64,000 bases of DNA from Brevundimonas subvibrioides (GTDB lineage: Bacteria; Pseudomonadota; Alphaproteobacteria; Caulobacterales; Caulobacteraceae): the NCBI RefSeq assembly GCF_002280785.1, contig NZ_NCEQ01000010.1, positions 62,001 through 126,000 of the forward strand. Reading direction: 5' to 3'. The notes below the pieces were generated by a model. The model saw only the letters and a program-made list of their open reading frames with translations. It was not told where the DNA came from and did no database searches. Made by a program: the position numbers and the translations under genes. Below are positions 17,192 to 26,387 of the stretch, piece by piece (the stretch's first letter is position 1; each line of letters opens with the position of its first letter).

Positions 17192-19351
17192 CTAATCCAT
17201 CAGTTGCTGGCTGAGATAGACATAGTGCCGGGCCCAGCGCCGCGCGTTGGCGACCGGGTCGGCGTCGTTGGAGTGACCGCCCGAGGTCTCCTCGTAATAG
17301 AGGTGGTCGTGGCCCTGGTCGCCCAGGCGGGCGGCGAATTTGCGCGCATGGCCGGGGTGGACGCGGTCGTCGCGGGTGTTGGTGGTGATGTAGAGGCGCG
17401 GATACTCCGCCTCCGGACGCAGTTGCTGGTAGGCCGAATACTGGCTGATGAAACCGGCGTCGCCCGGGATGCGCGGGTCGCCGTATTCGCCGATCCAGGA
17501 CGCGCCGGCCGGCAGGTCCTGATAACGCAGCATGTCGATCAGGGGGCTCTCGATCACGGCGGCGTTGTAGAGCTCAGGGTGCTGGGTGATCGAGACCGAG
17601 GTCAGGACCCCGCCGTTCGAGCGGCCGTAGATGCCGAGGCGGCGGGCGGAGGCGACACCTCGCGTCGCGAGGTCCCGGGCCACGGCGGCGAAGTCGTCGA
17701 AGGCGCGCTGGCGGTTCTCGCGCAGGGCCGCCTGATGCCAGGTCGGACCGAACTCGCCGCCGCCGCGGATATTGGCCACCACATAGGCGCCGCCGTTCTC
17801 GAGCCACAGCTTGCCCAGTTCCGGCTTGTAGGCGGGCGGGAAGGAGACCTGGAAGCCGCCGTAGCCGAACATGATCGTCGGGGTGGAGCCGTCCATCGGC
17901 GCGGTTGTCGGCCGGACGAGGAAGTAGGGGATCTTCGTCCCGTCCGAAGAGGTCGCCTCGAACTGCTCGACCACATGGGTGGAGGCGTCGAACATCGCCG
18001 GGCCCGTCTTCATGACGTCGCTGGCGGCGGTCTCGATGTTCGCCAGCGACAGGGTCGGCGGGGTCAGGAAACCCTGGACCGAATAGAAAATGCGCCCGCT
18101 GGAGCGGCTGGAATCGCCGAGACCCACGGCGACGTTCTCAGGCACCTCGATCGGGGTCCGGGGCCAGCCAAACTCGCCGCGATTGCGGAACACCAGGACG
18201 CGGCCGCGCACATTGTCGAGCACGGTCGCGACGATACGGTCGTCGAAGACTGCGACGTCCTGGATCGATTGGCGGTCGGTCGGCAGGAAGACGGTCGTGA
18301 CCGCGTTGGAGATGACCGTCTCCGTCCCCGGCGACAGCAGGTCCAGCGGCACGGCCATCAGGGCGCCCGACGGGATGTTCTGTTGATACCAGCGCCAGTC
18401 CTGATCCACGCCGAAGACCAGCTGGGAGCCGGTGACCCCGTGGACGGCGACGCGCTCGGGCAGGTTCAGCTTGACCACCGTGCCGCCGACGATGCGCCAG
18501 GTCTCGGAGCGGAAGGTGTCGAGTGGACGGTTGACGATCACCGCCTGGACCGCGCCCGCGCCGTCGCGGAAGACCGAGGGGCTGACGCCATAGCCGCCGT
18601 CGGAGATGTCGCCGCGATAGATTTCGATCCCGTCGGCGAGGGTCTGGCCGCGCTTCAGACGCTTGACGATGAACGGATAGCCGCTCTCGGTCAGGGTGCC
18701 CGGACCGAAGTCGGTGGCGACCAGAAGCGTATCGATGTCGAACCATTCGAGCCGGTGCTTGCCCTCCGGCAGGATGAAGCCGTCCTCGACGAAGGCCTTG
18801 GTCATGGTGTCGAACTCACGGACGACCACGGCGTCCTTGCCGCCCTCCGAGAGAGACACCAGGCAACGGGTCTCGTCCGGGGCCAGGCAGCGCGCGCCCT
18901 TCCACACCCAGTCCCTGCCCTCGGCGCGGGACAGGGCGTCGACGTCGATCAGGGTCTCCCACTCAGGCGCGTCCGTGCGGTAGCTGTCCAGCGTCGTGCG
19001 GCGCCACAGGCCCTTGGGATTGGTCGCGTCCTGCCAGAAATTGCCGATGCCGAGACCGAGGAAGCTCGGTCCCGGGATGCGGGCGGTGGAGGACAGGATG
19101 TCGAAGGCCTCGGCGCGGAAGGTCTCGTAGCGGCGGTCACCGGTCAGGGCGGCCAGGGACCGCTCGTTCTCGGCCCGGACGAAGGCCATGGCCTCGGTCC
19201 CCTCGACCTCCTCCAGCGCCAGATGATCGTCGGCGGCGCGCACGCCGGCCGGCGACAGGTCGGCGGGGAAGTGCGGCGGCGGCGCAGTCTGGGCCATCGC
19301 GGGCGCGGAAATCGCGATGGCGGCGACGCCGAACAGGAGAGAACGCAACAT
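17192..19351 (-). CDS. Exported prolyl oligopeptidase family protein (S9A), paralogue 1
   Basis: A 719-residue secreted serine peptidase. From ATG 19351 it begins with a signal peptide ending near 'APAMAQTAPP'. The N-terminal part to about residue 430 is the beta-propeller that filters peptide substrates. The C-terminal alpha/beta-hydrolase has the nucleophile in 'LGIYGRSNGGVLTSVSI', the acid in 'TNTRDDRVHPGHARKF' and the base in 'YEETSGGHSND'. 'MFGYGGFQVSFPPAYKPELG' is typical of S9A. It is the second of two tandem paralogues, separated by 66 nt, both leftward. Likely role: degradation of proline-containing peptides in the periplasm. Confidence 0.93.
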   Translation of the reverse strand: MLRSLLFGVAAIAISAPAMAQTAPPPHFPADLSPAGVRAADDHLALEEVEGTEAMAFVRAENERSLAALTGDRRYETFRAEAFDILSSTARIPGPSFLGLGIGNFWQDATNPKGLWRRTTLDSYRTDAPEWETLIDVDALSRAEGRDWVWKGARCLAPDETRCLVSLSEGGKDAVVVREFDTMTKAFVEDGFILPEGKHRLEWFDIDTLLVATDFGPGTLTESGYPFIVKRLKRGQTLADGIEIYRGDISDGGYGVSPSVFRDGAGAVQAVIVNRPLDTFRSETWRIVGGTVVKLNLPERVAVHGVTGSQLVFGVDQDWRWYQQNIPSGALMAVPLDLLSPGTETVISNAVTTVFLPTDRQSIQDVAVFDDRIVATVLDNVRGRVLVFRNRGEFGWPRTPIEVPENVAVGLGDSSRSSGRIFYSVQGFLTPPTLSLANIETAASDVMKTGPAMFDASTHVVEQFEATSSDGTKIPYFLVRPTTAPMDGSTPTIMFGYGGFQVSFPPAYKPELGKLWLENGGAYVVANIRGGGEFGPTWHQAALRENRQRAFDDFAAVARDLATRGVASARRLGIYGRSNGGVLTSVSITQHPELYNAAVIESPLIDMLRYQDLPAGASWIGEYGDPRIPGDAGFISQYSAYQQLRPEAEYPRLYITTNTRDDRVHPGHARKFAARLGDQGHDHLYYEETSGGHSNDADPVANARRWARHYVYLSQQLMD

Positions 19352-19382
19352 GGTAACGACCTTAATTCGCGAAAGCACTGGG

Positions 19383-19400
19383 TCCCCGCTTTCGCGGGGA
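19383..19400. other. Short GC hairpin between the two S9A genes
   Basis: TCCCCGCTTTCGCGGGGA is a perfect 7-bp stem with a GNRA-type loop on the minus strand. No U-tract follows on either strand, so it may be a repeat-type hairpin or an RNA 3'-end stabiliser rather than a classical terminator. Confidence 0.5.
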
Positions 19401-19417
19401 TGAGCGGATGCCGAAAC

Positions 19418-21595
19418 CTATTCCTGCGCCGGCGCGTCCATCAGGCGGCGCGACAGGTAGGTGTATTCAAGCGCGATGCGGCGGGCCGTTTCGCGCAGGT
19501 TGGCGCCGGCCGCGTGCCCGCCGTCGGTGTTCTCGTAGAACAGGACCGGATAGCCCAGCTCTTCCAGACGCGCCGCCGCCTTGCGGGCGTGGCCCGGGTG
19601 GACGCGGTCGTCCTTGGTCGAGGTGTGAATGAAGACTTCCGGGTAGGGCTGGCCCGCGCGCAGGTTCTGGTAGGGTGAGTATTCGCCGATCCAGGCGCGT
19701 TGTTCCGGGATGTCGGGGTCGCCGTATTCCGCCCGCCACGAGGCGCCCGCGAGCAGGCGGTGGAAGCGGAACATGTCGAACAGGGGCACCTGGATGACCG
19801 CCGCGTTGATCAGGTCCGGACGCTGGGTCAGCATAGCCCCCATGAACAGCCCGCCCTGCGATCCGCCCATGATGCCGAGGCGGGGCTGGGAGGTGATGTT
19901 GCGGGCCTCGAGGTCGAGGGCCACGGCCTGGAAGTCCTCGTGGGCGCGCTGGCGGTTCTGCTGCAGGGCCGCCTCGTGCCAGTTGGGGCCGAACTCGCCG
20001 CCGCCGCGGACATTGGCGACGACATAGACGCCGCCCCGCTCCAGCCACAGCTTGCCGACCGTGGGCGAATAGCCGGGCAGTTGCGACACCTGGAAGCCGC
20101 CGTAGCCGTACAGCAGCGTCGGGTTGGACCCGTCGAGCGGCATGTCGGTCTTATGCACCACGAAATAGGGGATCATCGTGCCGTCGGCCGAGCGGGCCTC
20201 GAACTGTTCCACAGTCATGCCCGAGGCGTCGAACTTGGCCGGGATCGACTTGACCTGGGCCATCTCGCCGGTGGCCGCGTCGACCAGCGACAGGGTCGAG
20301 GGGCTCAGGTAGCCGGCGACGCTGACGAAGATGCGATCGTCCTGTTCCGAGGCCGAGCCCAGACCGACGGTCGAGTTGGCGGGCAGGTCGAGACGGGTGC
20401 GCGACCATTCGCCGGACGGGTTCGGCGTATAGACATAGGCGGCGCCGCGCACGTTTTCGTACAGGGCGACGACCAGTTTGTTGCGGGTGGCGGTGACGGA
20501 TTCGACCGACTCGCGCGCGCCGGGGCGGATGATCAGCTGGGCGGGCGCGGCCTGATCGGCCAGCCAGGCGTCCAGGTTCCAGGCGATGACATCGCCGGTC
20601 CTGAACGCTTGCCCGGACGGCGCGGTCCAGTCTTCCTTGATTGTCACGACCAGCTGGCCCTGGACCAGGGCGTCGATGTCGGACTTGGCCGGCAGTTGCA
20701 GCCGGGTCGTGGTCCCGTCCGCGTTCAGCAGATGGGTTTCGCCCTCATAGAAGCTGACGCCGCGGTTGATGATCACCGCCTGGATCACGCCGTCGGCGTC
20801 GCGCAGCGTACCCGCGCCGACCGAAACATCCGAGGGCTGGCCGGTGAAGAGGGTCTCGGCCTGTTCGATCGACTGGCCGCGCTTCAGCCGTTTGACGATC
20901 ATCGGATAGCCTGAGGAGGTCATCGTGCCTGGACCGAAGTCGCGGGCGATCAACAGGGTGTCGGGGTCGACCCAGGTCGCGCCGCCCTTGGATTCCGGCA
21001 GTTCGAAACCGCCCTCGACGAAGGTGCGGCTCTCGGAGTCGAACTCGCGGACGACGACGGCGTCCTTGCCGCCGTCGGACAGGGAGATCAGGCACAGACG
21101 TTCTTGCGGCGGCAGGCAGGACGAGCCCTTGTAGACCCAGTTCTTGCCCTCGGCCGTCGACAGGGCGTCGAGGTCGAGGATCGTCTCCCACTCCGGTGTG
21201 TCGGTGCGATAGCTGGCGATCGTCGTGCGCCGCCAGATGCCGCGCACATGCGTCGCGTCCTGCCAGAAATTGTCGATATGGCCGTCATGGGTGAAACCCG
21301 GGGACGGGATGCGGTCGCGGGCCTGGACCAGGGCCAGGGCCTGTTCGTGCAGGCCTTCATAACGCGGGTCGCCCTGGAGCACGCCGAGCGAGCGGGTATT
21401 GTGCTCCTCGACCCAGGCCATGGCGCGGGCGCCGTCGACCTCTTCCAGCCAGAGATAGGGATCGGTCGCGTCGGTGGTGGCGAAGCCCCCCTCGACCAGC
21501 GGCGGGTTGGGCGGGGTGTGGGTCTGGGCCAGGGCGGAAGTTCCAAGAATGGAGGAGGCGAGGAGGGCGGCCGTGAGGCTCAGCGAACGACGCAT
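19418..21595 (-). CDS. Exported prolyl oligopeptidase family protein (S9A), paralogue 2
   Basis: A 725-residue secreted serine peptidase with a signal peptide 'LTAALLASSILGTSALAQ'. The propeller domain runs to about residue 440. The hydrolase domain carries the nucleophile in 'LGIMGGSQGGLFMGAM' (Gln where most S9A enzymes have Asn), the acid in 'TSTKDDRVHPGHARKA' and the base in 'YENTDGGHAAGAN'. It shares clear colinear similarity with its downstream paralogue ('DFGPGTMTSSGYPMIVKRLKRGQ' against 'DFGPGTLTESGYPFIVKRLKRGQ', each shortened here), so the pair arose by tandem duplication. It is the first gene of the pair. Confidence 0.94.
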   Translation of the reverse strand: MRRSLSLTAALLASSILGTSALAQTHTPPNPPLVEGGFATTDATDPYLWLEEVDGARAMAWVEEHNTRSLGVLQGDPRYEGLHEQALALVQARDRIPSPGFTHDGHIDNFWQDATHVRGIWRRTTIASYRTDTPEWETILDLDALSTAEGKNWVYKGSSCLPPQERLCLISLSDGGKDAVVVREFDSESRTFVEGGFELPESKGGATWVDPDTLLIARDFGPGTMTSSGYPMIVKRLKRGQSIEQAETLFTGQPSDVSVGAGTLRDADGVIQAVIINRGVSFYEGETHLLNADGTTTRLQLPAKSDIDALVQGQLVVTIKEDWTAPSGQAFRTGDVIAWNLDAWLADQAAPAQLIIRPGARESVESVTATRNKLVVALYENVRGAAYVYTPNPSGEWSRTRLDLPANSTVGLGSASEQDDRIFVSVAGYLSPSTLSLVDAATGEMAQVKSIPAKFDASGMTVEQFEARSADGTMIPYFVVHKTDMPLDGSNPTLLYGYGGFQVSQLPGYSPTVGKLWLERGGVYVVANVRGGGEFGPNWHEAALQQNRQRAHEDFQAVALDLEARNITSQPRLGIMGGSQGGLFMGAMLTQRPDLINAAVIQVPLFDMFRFHRLLAGASWRAEYGDPDIPEQRAWIGEYSPYQNLRAGQPYPEVFIHTSTKDDRVHPGHARKAAARLEELGYPVLFYENTDGGHAAGANLRETARRIALEYTYLSRRLMDAPAQE

Positions 21596-21699
21596 GCGGG
21601 GGGCGCTCCGAAATAAGGATGGCGCACCTTAGTCGCGAGGGGGCGGGCGGCAAGGCGGCGAACCTTACCGTTTTGTCACGTGGGGCCGACCCTGGCGAA

Positions 21700-22500
21700 T
21701 CAGGCGGCACCCTCGTCGGGTATGCAAAGAAGGTTGCCGCAGGCCTTGCAGTGGACGGCGTCAGGGTCATGGACCTGAAGGCCGCATTTCTCGCACGGAT
21801 AGCGGACCTTGTGCGGCCGGAGCAGGGTCTGGCCCAGTCGCACGAACAGGGTGACGCCGACCAGCATGATGACGATCGACACGAGCCGCCCCCAGATGCC
21901 CGGCAGCAGGATATCGCCGTAGCCCGTGGTCGTCAGGCTGGTGACCGTGAAATACAGGGCGTCGACCCAGCCGCTGATGCCTTCGTAGCGGCCCATGAAG
22001 CCGGTGTAGACGAAGCCCGTGGCGACGAAGACGAAGGTGACCAGGGCGACGACAGCCTTGGTGGTGTCCTCGACCCGGGTGTCATCGTATTTGCGGCCGA
22101 CGGTGCGCCAGAAGAAGTCGGAGCTGACCAGGGTCCAGAGCCGGATAACCCGCAGGAAGCCAAGGTTGAACAGCCACGCCGGAAACAGCAGGGTCGCGAG
22201 GATAAACAGATCCACCCAGACGATGGGTCGCTTCAGCCAGTCCCTGATGTTGGAGTAGGCCAGCGCCCGCGCGGCGAGGTCGCACGCGAGAATGGCCGCC
22301 ACCAGGTAGTCCACGATGTAGAAGGCCAGGCCGACATGCTTGAGCAACGGCGCGGCGATGAAGAAGGCGACGATGATCAGGTCGATCGTAAGGACGGCCA
22401 GCCTGAATCGGACCGCCGTCCGGGAGGCTCCGTGGTAGAGGGCGCGGAGGCGCGCCCGGATGCGGAGGCCGCGATGCGGGAGCCGGTCGGTGGCTGTCAT
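21700..22500 (-). CDS. Potassium channel / ion transporter with C-terminal zinc-ribbon
   Basis: About 266 residues from ATG 22500. Membrane segments are visible at roughly residues 25-48, 60-85, 95-115 and 145-165, then the pore helix and selectivity filter 'TSLTTTGYGDILLPG' and a last segment 'LVSIVIMLVGVTLFVRLGQTLL'. The filter TTTGYGD is that of K+ channels. The S4-like segment 'LGFLRVIRLWTLVSSDFF' has few arginines, so voltage sensing is doubtful. The last 35 residues contain 'CEKCGLQVHDPDAVHCKACG', a two-knuckle zinc ribbon that is not part of the standard channel family. Confidence 0.87.
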   Translation of the reverse strand: MTATDRLPHRGLRIRARLRALYHGASRTAVRFRLAVLTIDLIIVAFFIAAPLLKHVGLAFYIVDYLVAAILACDLAARALAYSNIRDWLKRPIVWVDLFILATLLFPAWLFNLGFLRVIRLWTLVSSDFFWRTVGRKYDDTRVEDTTKAVVALVTFVFVATGFVYTGFMGRYEGISGWVDALYFTVTSLTTTGYGDILLPGIWGRLVSIVIMLVGVTLFVRLGQTLLRPHKVRYPCEKCGLQVHDPDAVHCKACGNLLCIPDEGAA

Positions 22501-22571
22501 GACCCTCCCTCTAGCCACGCTGTCGTCCGAACGCCACGGTCCAGCCCGCAGGCCGGGCCGTGGCCAGGGGA

Positions 22572-22970
22572 TCAGGCCTTCTCGATCGCAGCCGCGATCT
22601 GGTCGGTGGAGTGTCCGGTCAGATCCTTGGCGATCTCGCCGACGAGGCGCGACGACAATTCCTTGTGCCAATGCTTGCGCAGCTCACCCAGGGTCTTGGG
22701 CGCCGCGATCACCAGAAGCTTGTCGAACTTGCCGCCCAGGGCCCATTTGTTGAGCACCTCGGCCACGCCCATGGCGAAACCGTCCTCGGCCTGGGTGTCG
22801 TTGTCCGGATTGGCCTCGCTGGAGCCGCGACCGGCCGAACCCGAGGCCCGCTCCTCGATCTCCGGGTTCGCCAGGGCGGTCAGGGCGACGTTGTTGTGAC
22901 CGGTATTCTTGAACAGGACCAGCTTCTCGCCGTCCACCACGGCCACCATCGCGCCATTGGGAAGATTCAT
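22572..22970 (-). CDS. Host-attachment family protein
   Basis: A 132-residue protein from ATG 22970. It matches the 'protein required for attachment to host cells' family: 'GAMVAVVDGEKLVLFKNTGH' at the start, an acid/Gly/Ser-rich linker, 'DGFAMGVAEVLNKWALGGKFDKLLVIAAPKTLGELR', and the ending 'LVGEIAKDLTGHSTDQIAAAI'. The fold is related to archaeal release factor eRF1 domain 2. The name comes from a plant-attachment phenotype in Agrobacterium; the molecular role is unknown and it is not a phage-defence gene. It is divergent from dapF. Confidence 0.87.
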   Translation of the reverse strand: MNLPNGAMVAVVDGEKLVLFKNTGHNNVALTALANPEIEERASGSAGRGSSEANPDNDTQAEDGFAMGVAEVLNKWALGGKFDKLLVIAAPKTLGELRKHWHKELSSRLVGEIAKDLTGHSTDQIAAAIEKA

Positions 22971-23076
22971 CGGAAAAAGCCTCGTCTGTTTCAGAAGCAA
23001 GCCTAACGGGCCGGAGCCGGGGGCGTTGCGTAGCCGCGACTTTGGGGCGCGTCTCCGACATGCCTATATGGCGTCC

Positions 23077-23931
23077 ATGACTGCCGCCGCCCCCCGACCC
23101 TTTGTGAAGATGAACGGCGCCGGCAACGACTTCGTCGTCGTCAATGCGCTGGACCGGCCCTTCACGCCGAACCCCGACGCCGTGCGCGCGCTCGGCGATC
23201 GCAAGACCGGCGAGGGCTTCGACCAACTGATCGCCATCGAGCCCTCGGACACCGCCGACGCCTTCATGCGGGTGTGGAACGCCGACGGCGGCACGGTCGA
23301 GACCTGCGGCAACGCCCTGCGCTGCGTCGGCTGGATGCTGATGCAGGCCAACGGCTCGGACGAGGTCACCATTGAGACCCTGGGCGGAAAGACCGTGGCG
23401 AGGCGTGCGGGCAAGGGCGCGGATGGAGACCGGATCACCGTCGACATGGGTCCGCCCCGGCTTCACTGGCTCGACATCCCTCTGGCCGAGGAAATGGACA
23501 CCCGCGGCATCGAGCTGCAGGTCGGGCCCATCGACGATCCGGTTGTGCATACGCCCGGCGCCGTCTCCATGGGCAATCCACACGTCGTCTTCTTCACCGA
23601 TCGGCTCGACGATGACTTCGTTGTGGGCGTGGGCTCCCTGATCGAGCACCACCCCCTGTTCCCGGAGGGGGTCAATGTCGGGTTCGCCAGCGTCCTGGCC
23701 CCTGACCGCATCCGCCTGAGGGTGTTCGAGCGCGGCGCCGGCCTGACCAGGGCCTGCGGCACCGGCGCCTGCGCGGCCCTGGTCGCCTGCGCGCGGCGCG
23801 GACTGACGGGGAGGAGGGCCACGGTCGTCGTCGACGGCGGCGAACTGGTCATCGACTGGGATGAGACCACCGGCCATGTCTTCATGACCGGCCCGGTGGA
23901 GGTCGAGCGCACGGGCGTCCTGGACCTCTGA
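23077..23931 (+). CDS. dapF: Diaminopimelate epimerase
   Basis: A 284-residue PLP-independent epimerase that converts LL- to meso-diaminopimelate for lysine and peptidoglycan. 'FVKMNGAGNDFVVVNA' opens the fold. The two catalytic cysteines sit in 'GGTVETCGNALRCVG' (Cys77) and 'LTRACGTGACAALVA' (Cys227), at mirrored positions in the two half-barrels. ATG 23077 gives the normal length; ATG 23068 is three codons upstream in frame. The longer open frame further upstream runs through the divergent gene and is not coding. Confidence 0.95.
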   Translation: MTAAAPRPFVKMNGAGNDFVVVNALDRPFTPNPDAVRALGDRKTGEGFDQLIAIEPSDTADAFMRVWNADGGTVETCGNALRCVGWMLMQANGSDEVTIETLGGKTVARRAGKGADGDRITVDMGPPRLHWLDIPLAEEMDTRGIELQVGPIDDPVVHTPGAVSMGNPHVVFFTDRLDDDFVVGVGSLIEHHPLFPEGVNVGFASVLAPDRIRLRVFERGAGLTRACGTGACAALVACARRGLTGRRATVVVDGGELVIDWDETTGHVFMTGPVEVERTGVLDL

Positions 23932-24011
23932 TCCTCGCCCTCCGGGTGTCGGCGGTTGTCCCGAGGGAAGGGCGCCGCTAGACCGGACGGGCCCAACCGT
24001 CAGAGACCCAA

Positions 24012-26375
24012 ATGCCCGATCAGACAGACAAGCAGACCTTCTCCGACGAAGAAGCGCTCGATTTCCATCGTCTGCCGCACCCTGGCAAGATCTCCATGGC
24101 GCCGACCAAGCCCATGGCGACCCAGCGCGACCTGTCCCTGGCCTATTCGCCCGGCGTCGCCGTGCCGGTGCGCGCCATCGCCGAGGATCCGGACAAGGCC
24201 TACGACTACACCTCCAAGGGCAATCTGGTCGCCGTCATCTCGAACGGCACGGCCATCCTGGGCATGGGAAACCTCGGCCACCTGGCGTCCAAGCCGGTGA
24301 TGGAGGGCAAGGCCGTCCTGTTCAAACGCTTCGCCGACGTCGACAGCTTCGACATCGAGGTGAAGGCCACCGATCCCGACGAGTTCATCACCGTCGTCAA
24401 GAACATCGGCGACAGCTGGGGCGGCATCAACCTGGAGGACATCAAGTCCCCGGAATGCTTCGTCATCGAGAGCGAGCTGCAGGACCTGCTGGACATTCCC
24501 GTCTTCCATGACGACCAGCACGGCACAGCGATCATCTCCACGGCCGGCCTTATCAACGCCTGCCACGTCACCGGGCGCAAGTTCGAGGACGTGAAGATGG
24601 TCCTGGTCGGCGCGGGCGCAGCCGGACTGTCGTCGCTGAGCCTGATGAAGTCGCTGGGCGTCAAGCCCGAGAACGCCACCGTCGTCGACCTGCACGGCGT
24701 CATCTATCGCGGCCGGACCGAGGGCATGGACCAGTGGAAGTCGGTGCACGCCATCGACACCGACAAACGCACCCTGGCCGAGGCCATGCGGGGAGCCGAC
24801 GTCGTCCTGGGCCTGTCGGCCAAGGGCGCGATCACGCCCGAGATGGTGGCCTCCATGGCGCCTCGCCCGATCATCTTCGCCATGGCCAATCCGGACCCCG
24901 AGATCACTCCTGAAGAGGTGCTGGCCGTGCGCAAGGACGCCATCATCGCCACCGGCCGCTCGGACTATGTGAACCAGGTCAACAACGTCCTGGCCTTTCC
25001 CTATCTGTTCCGCGGCGCCCTGGACGTCCGGGCCCGACGCATCAATCACGAGATGAAGATCGCCTGCGCCCACGCCCTGGCCCAGCTGGCGCGCGAGGAT
25101 GTGCCGGACGAGGTGGCCGTGGCCTATCGCGGTCGCAAGCTGAAGTTCGGCCCGGACTACATCATCCCGACGCCATTCGATCCGCGCCTGATCTGGTACA
25201 TCCCGCCGTTCGTCGCCCAGGCGGCGATGGACACCGGCGTCTCGCGCGTCAGCATCGACGACATGGACGACTACCGCGCCCGGCTGCGCGAACGGGTCGA
25301 TCCCTCCGCCGCCCTGATGCAGAAGATTTCGTCCGCCGTCCGCGCCGCGCCGAACAAGCGGGTGGTGTTCGCCGAGGGCGAGGAATCGGCCGTCATCCGC
25401 GCCGCCTGGGCCTTCAAACAGGCCGAGCTGGGCACGCCGATCCTGATCGGGCGCGAGGATCTGGTGCGCAGGAACGCCGCCGAGGCGGGCCTCGACTTCG
25501 ACGCCATGGGCATCGAGATCGTCAACGCCCGGGTGTCGGAGCGCAACGTCGAGTACACCGACTTCCTGTACGAAAAGCTGCAACGGCGCGGTTACCTGCG
25601 CCGCGACGTGCAGCGCATGATCAACCAGGACCGCAACTATTTCGCAGCCGCCATGCTGGCGCGCGGCCAGGCGGACGCCATGGTCACGGGCACGACCCGC
25701 AACTTCAACATGGTGCTGAAGGAGGTCCGGCGCGTGCTGGACGTCGAGGGCGACAGCCTGATCGGCCTGTCGATCGTCCTGGCCAAGGGCCGCACCATCT
25801 TTGTCGCCGACACCTCGATCCACGAACTGCCTTCGGCCGAGGAACTGGCCGATATCGCCATCCAGGCCGCCGCGACGGTGAAAAAACTGGGTCGGATGCC
25901 GCGCGTGGCCTTCCTGAGCTATTCCACCTTCGGCAACCCGCCCGGAGAGCGCGGCGAGAAGGTGCGCGAGGCCATCCGCATCCTCGACAACAAGGGCGTC
26001 GACTTCGAATACGAGGGCGAGATGCCGCCGGAACTGGCGCTCGACCCGGCCCTGCGGACCAACTATCCGTTCATGCGGTTGAGCCGCGAGGCCAATGTGC
26101 TGGTCATGCCGGCCCTGCATTCGGCGGCCATCTCAACCCAGCTGGTCCAGGCCCTGGGCGGGGCGACCGTGATCGGTCCGCTGCTGGTCGGTCTGGAGAA
26201 GTCGGTGCAGATCGTCTCCCTCGGGGCCCAGGTCTCGGAGATCATCACCGCCGCCACCTTCGCCGCCTACGAGCAGGGCGTCAGCGTCGAGTTCGAGCCC
26301 GAGGACGAGGGCGTCGCGCCGCACCCGAGCGCGGCCGCCGAACGGTCGATGACGGCGGTGCCGCCGACGGTCTGA
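24012..26375 (+). CDS. maeB: NADP-dependent malic enzyme with phosphotransacetylase-like domain
   Basis: A 787-residue two-part enzyme that decarboxylates malate to pyruvate. The N-terminal malic domain shows 'LAYSPGVAVPVRAIAEDP', 'FDIEVKATDPDEFI', and 'PVFHDDQHGTAIISTAGL'; the NAD(P) site is 'MVLVGAGAAGLSSLSLMKSLG' (near residue 200). From about residue 430 the sequence is phosphate acetyltransferase-like ('KRVVFAEGEESAVIRAAWAF' to 'SVEFEPEDE'), a regulatory domain that in MaeB binds acetyl-CoA. The stop codon lies in a palindrome shared with the convergent AmpG-like gene. Confidence 0.96.
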   Translation: MPDQTDKQTFSDEEALDFHRLPHPGKISMAPTKPMATQRDLSLAYSPGVAVPVRAIAEDPDKAYDYTSKGNLVAVISNGTAILGMGNLGHLASKPVMEGKAVLFKRFADVDSFDIEVKATDPDEFITVVKNIGDSWGGINLEDIKSPECFVIESELQDLLDIPVFHDDQHGTAIISTAGLINACHVTGRKFEDVKMVLVGAGAAGLSSLSLMKSLGVKPENATVVDLHGVIYRGRTEGMDQWKSVHAIDTDKRTLAEAMRGADVVLGLSAKGAITPEMVASMAPRPIIFAMANPDPEITPEEVLAVRKDAIIATGRSDYVNQVNNVLAFPYLFRGALDVRARRINHEMKIACAHALAQLAREDVPDEVAVAYRGRKLKFGPDYIIPTPFDPRLIWYIPPFVAQAAMDTGVSRVSIDDMDDYRARLRERVDPSAALMQKISSAVRAAPNKRVVFAEGEESAVIRAAWAFKQAELGTPILIGREDLVRRNAAEAGLDFDAMGIEIVNARVSERNVEYTDFLYEKLQRRGYLRRDVQRMINQDRNYFAAAMLARGQADAMVTGTTRNFNMVLKEVRRVLDVEGDSLIGLSIVLAKGRTIFVADTSIHELPSAEELADIAIQAAATVKKLGRMPRVAFLSYSTFGNPPGERGEKVREAIRILDNKGVDFEYEGEMPPELALDPALRTNYPFMRLSREANVLVMPALHSAAISTQLVQALGGATVIGPLLVGLEKSVQIVSLGAQVSEIITAATFAAYEQGVSVEFEPEDEGVAPHPSAAAERSMTAVPPTV

Positions 26376-26387
26376 TCAGACCGTCGG
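26364..26387. terminator. 24-nt perfect palindrome spanning two convergent stop codons
   Basis: The two 12-nt arms (CCGACGGTCTGA and its complement TCAGACCGTCGG) meet exactly between the maeB TGA (26373-26375) and the permease TGA on the other strand (26376-26378). Both proteins therefore end with the same three residues, Pro-Thr-Val. It can form a hairpin on either transcript; there is no U-run, so a termination role is inferred only. Confidence 0.6.

Noticed and set aside
17072..19678. 868-codon open frame on the plus strand, antisense to the first prolyl oligopeptidase
   Set aside because: It is a by-product of GC-rich third positions in the real gene; composition is Gly/Arg/Asp-biased and no family motif is present.
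22572..22970. Host-attachment protein read as a phage receptor or defence gene
   Set aside because: The family name refers to bacterial attachment to plant cells; nothing nearby suggests phage biology.
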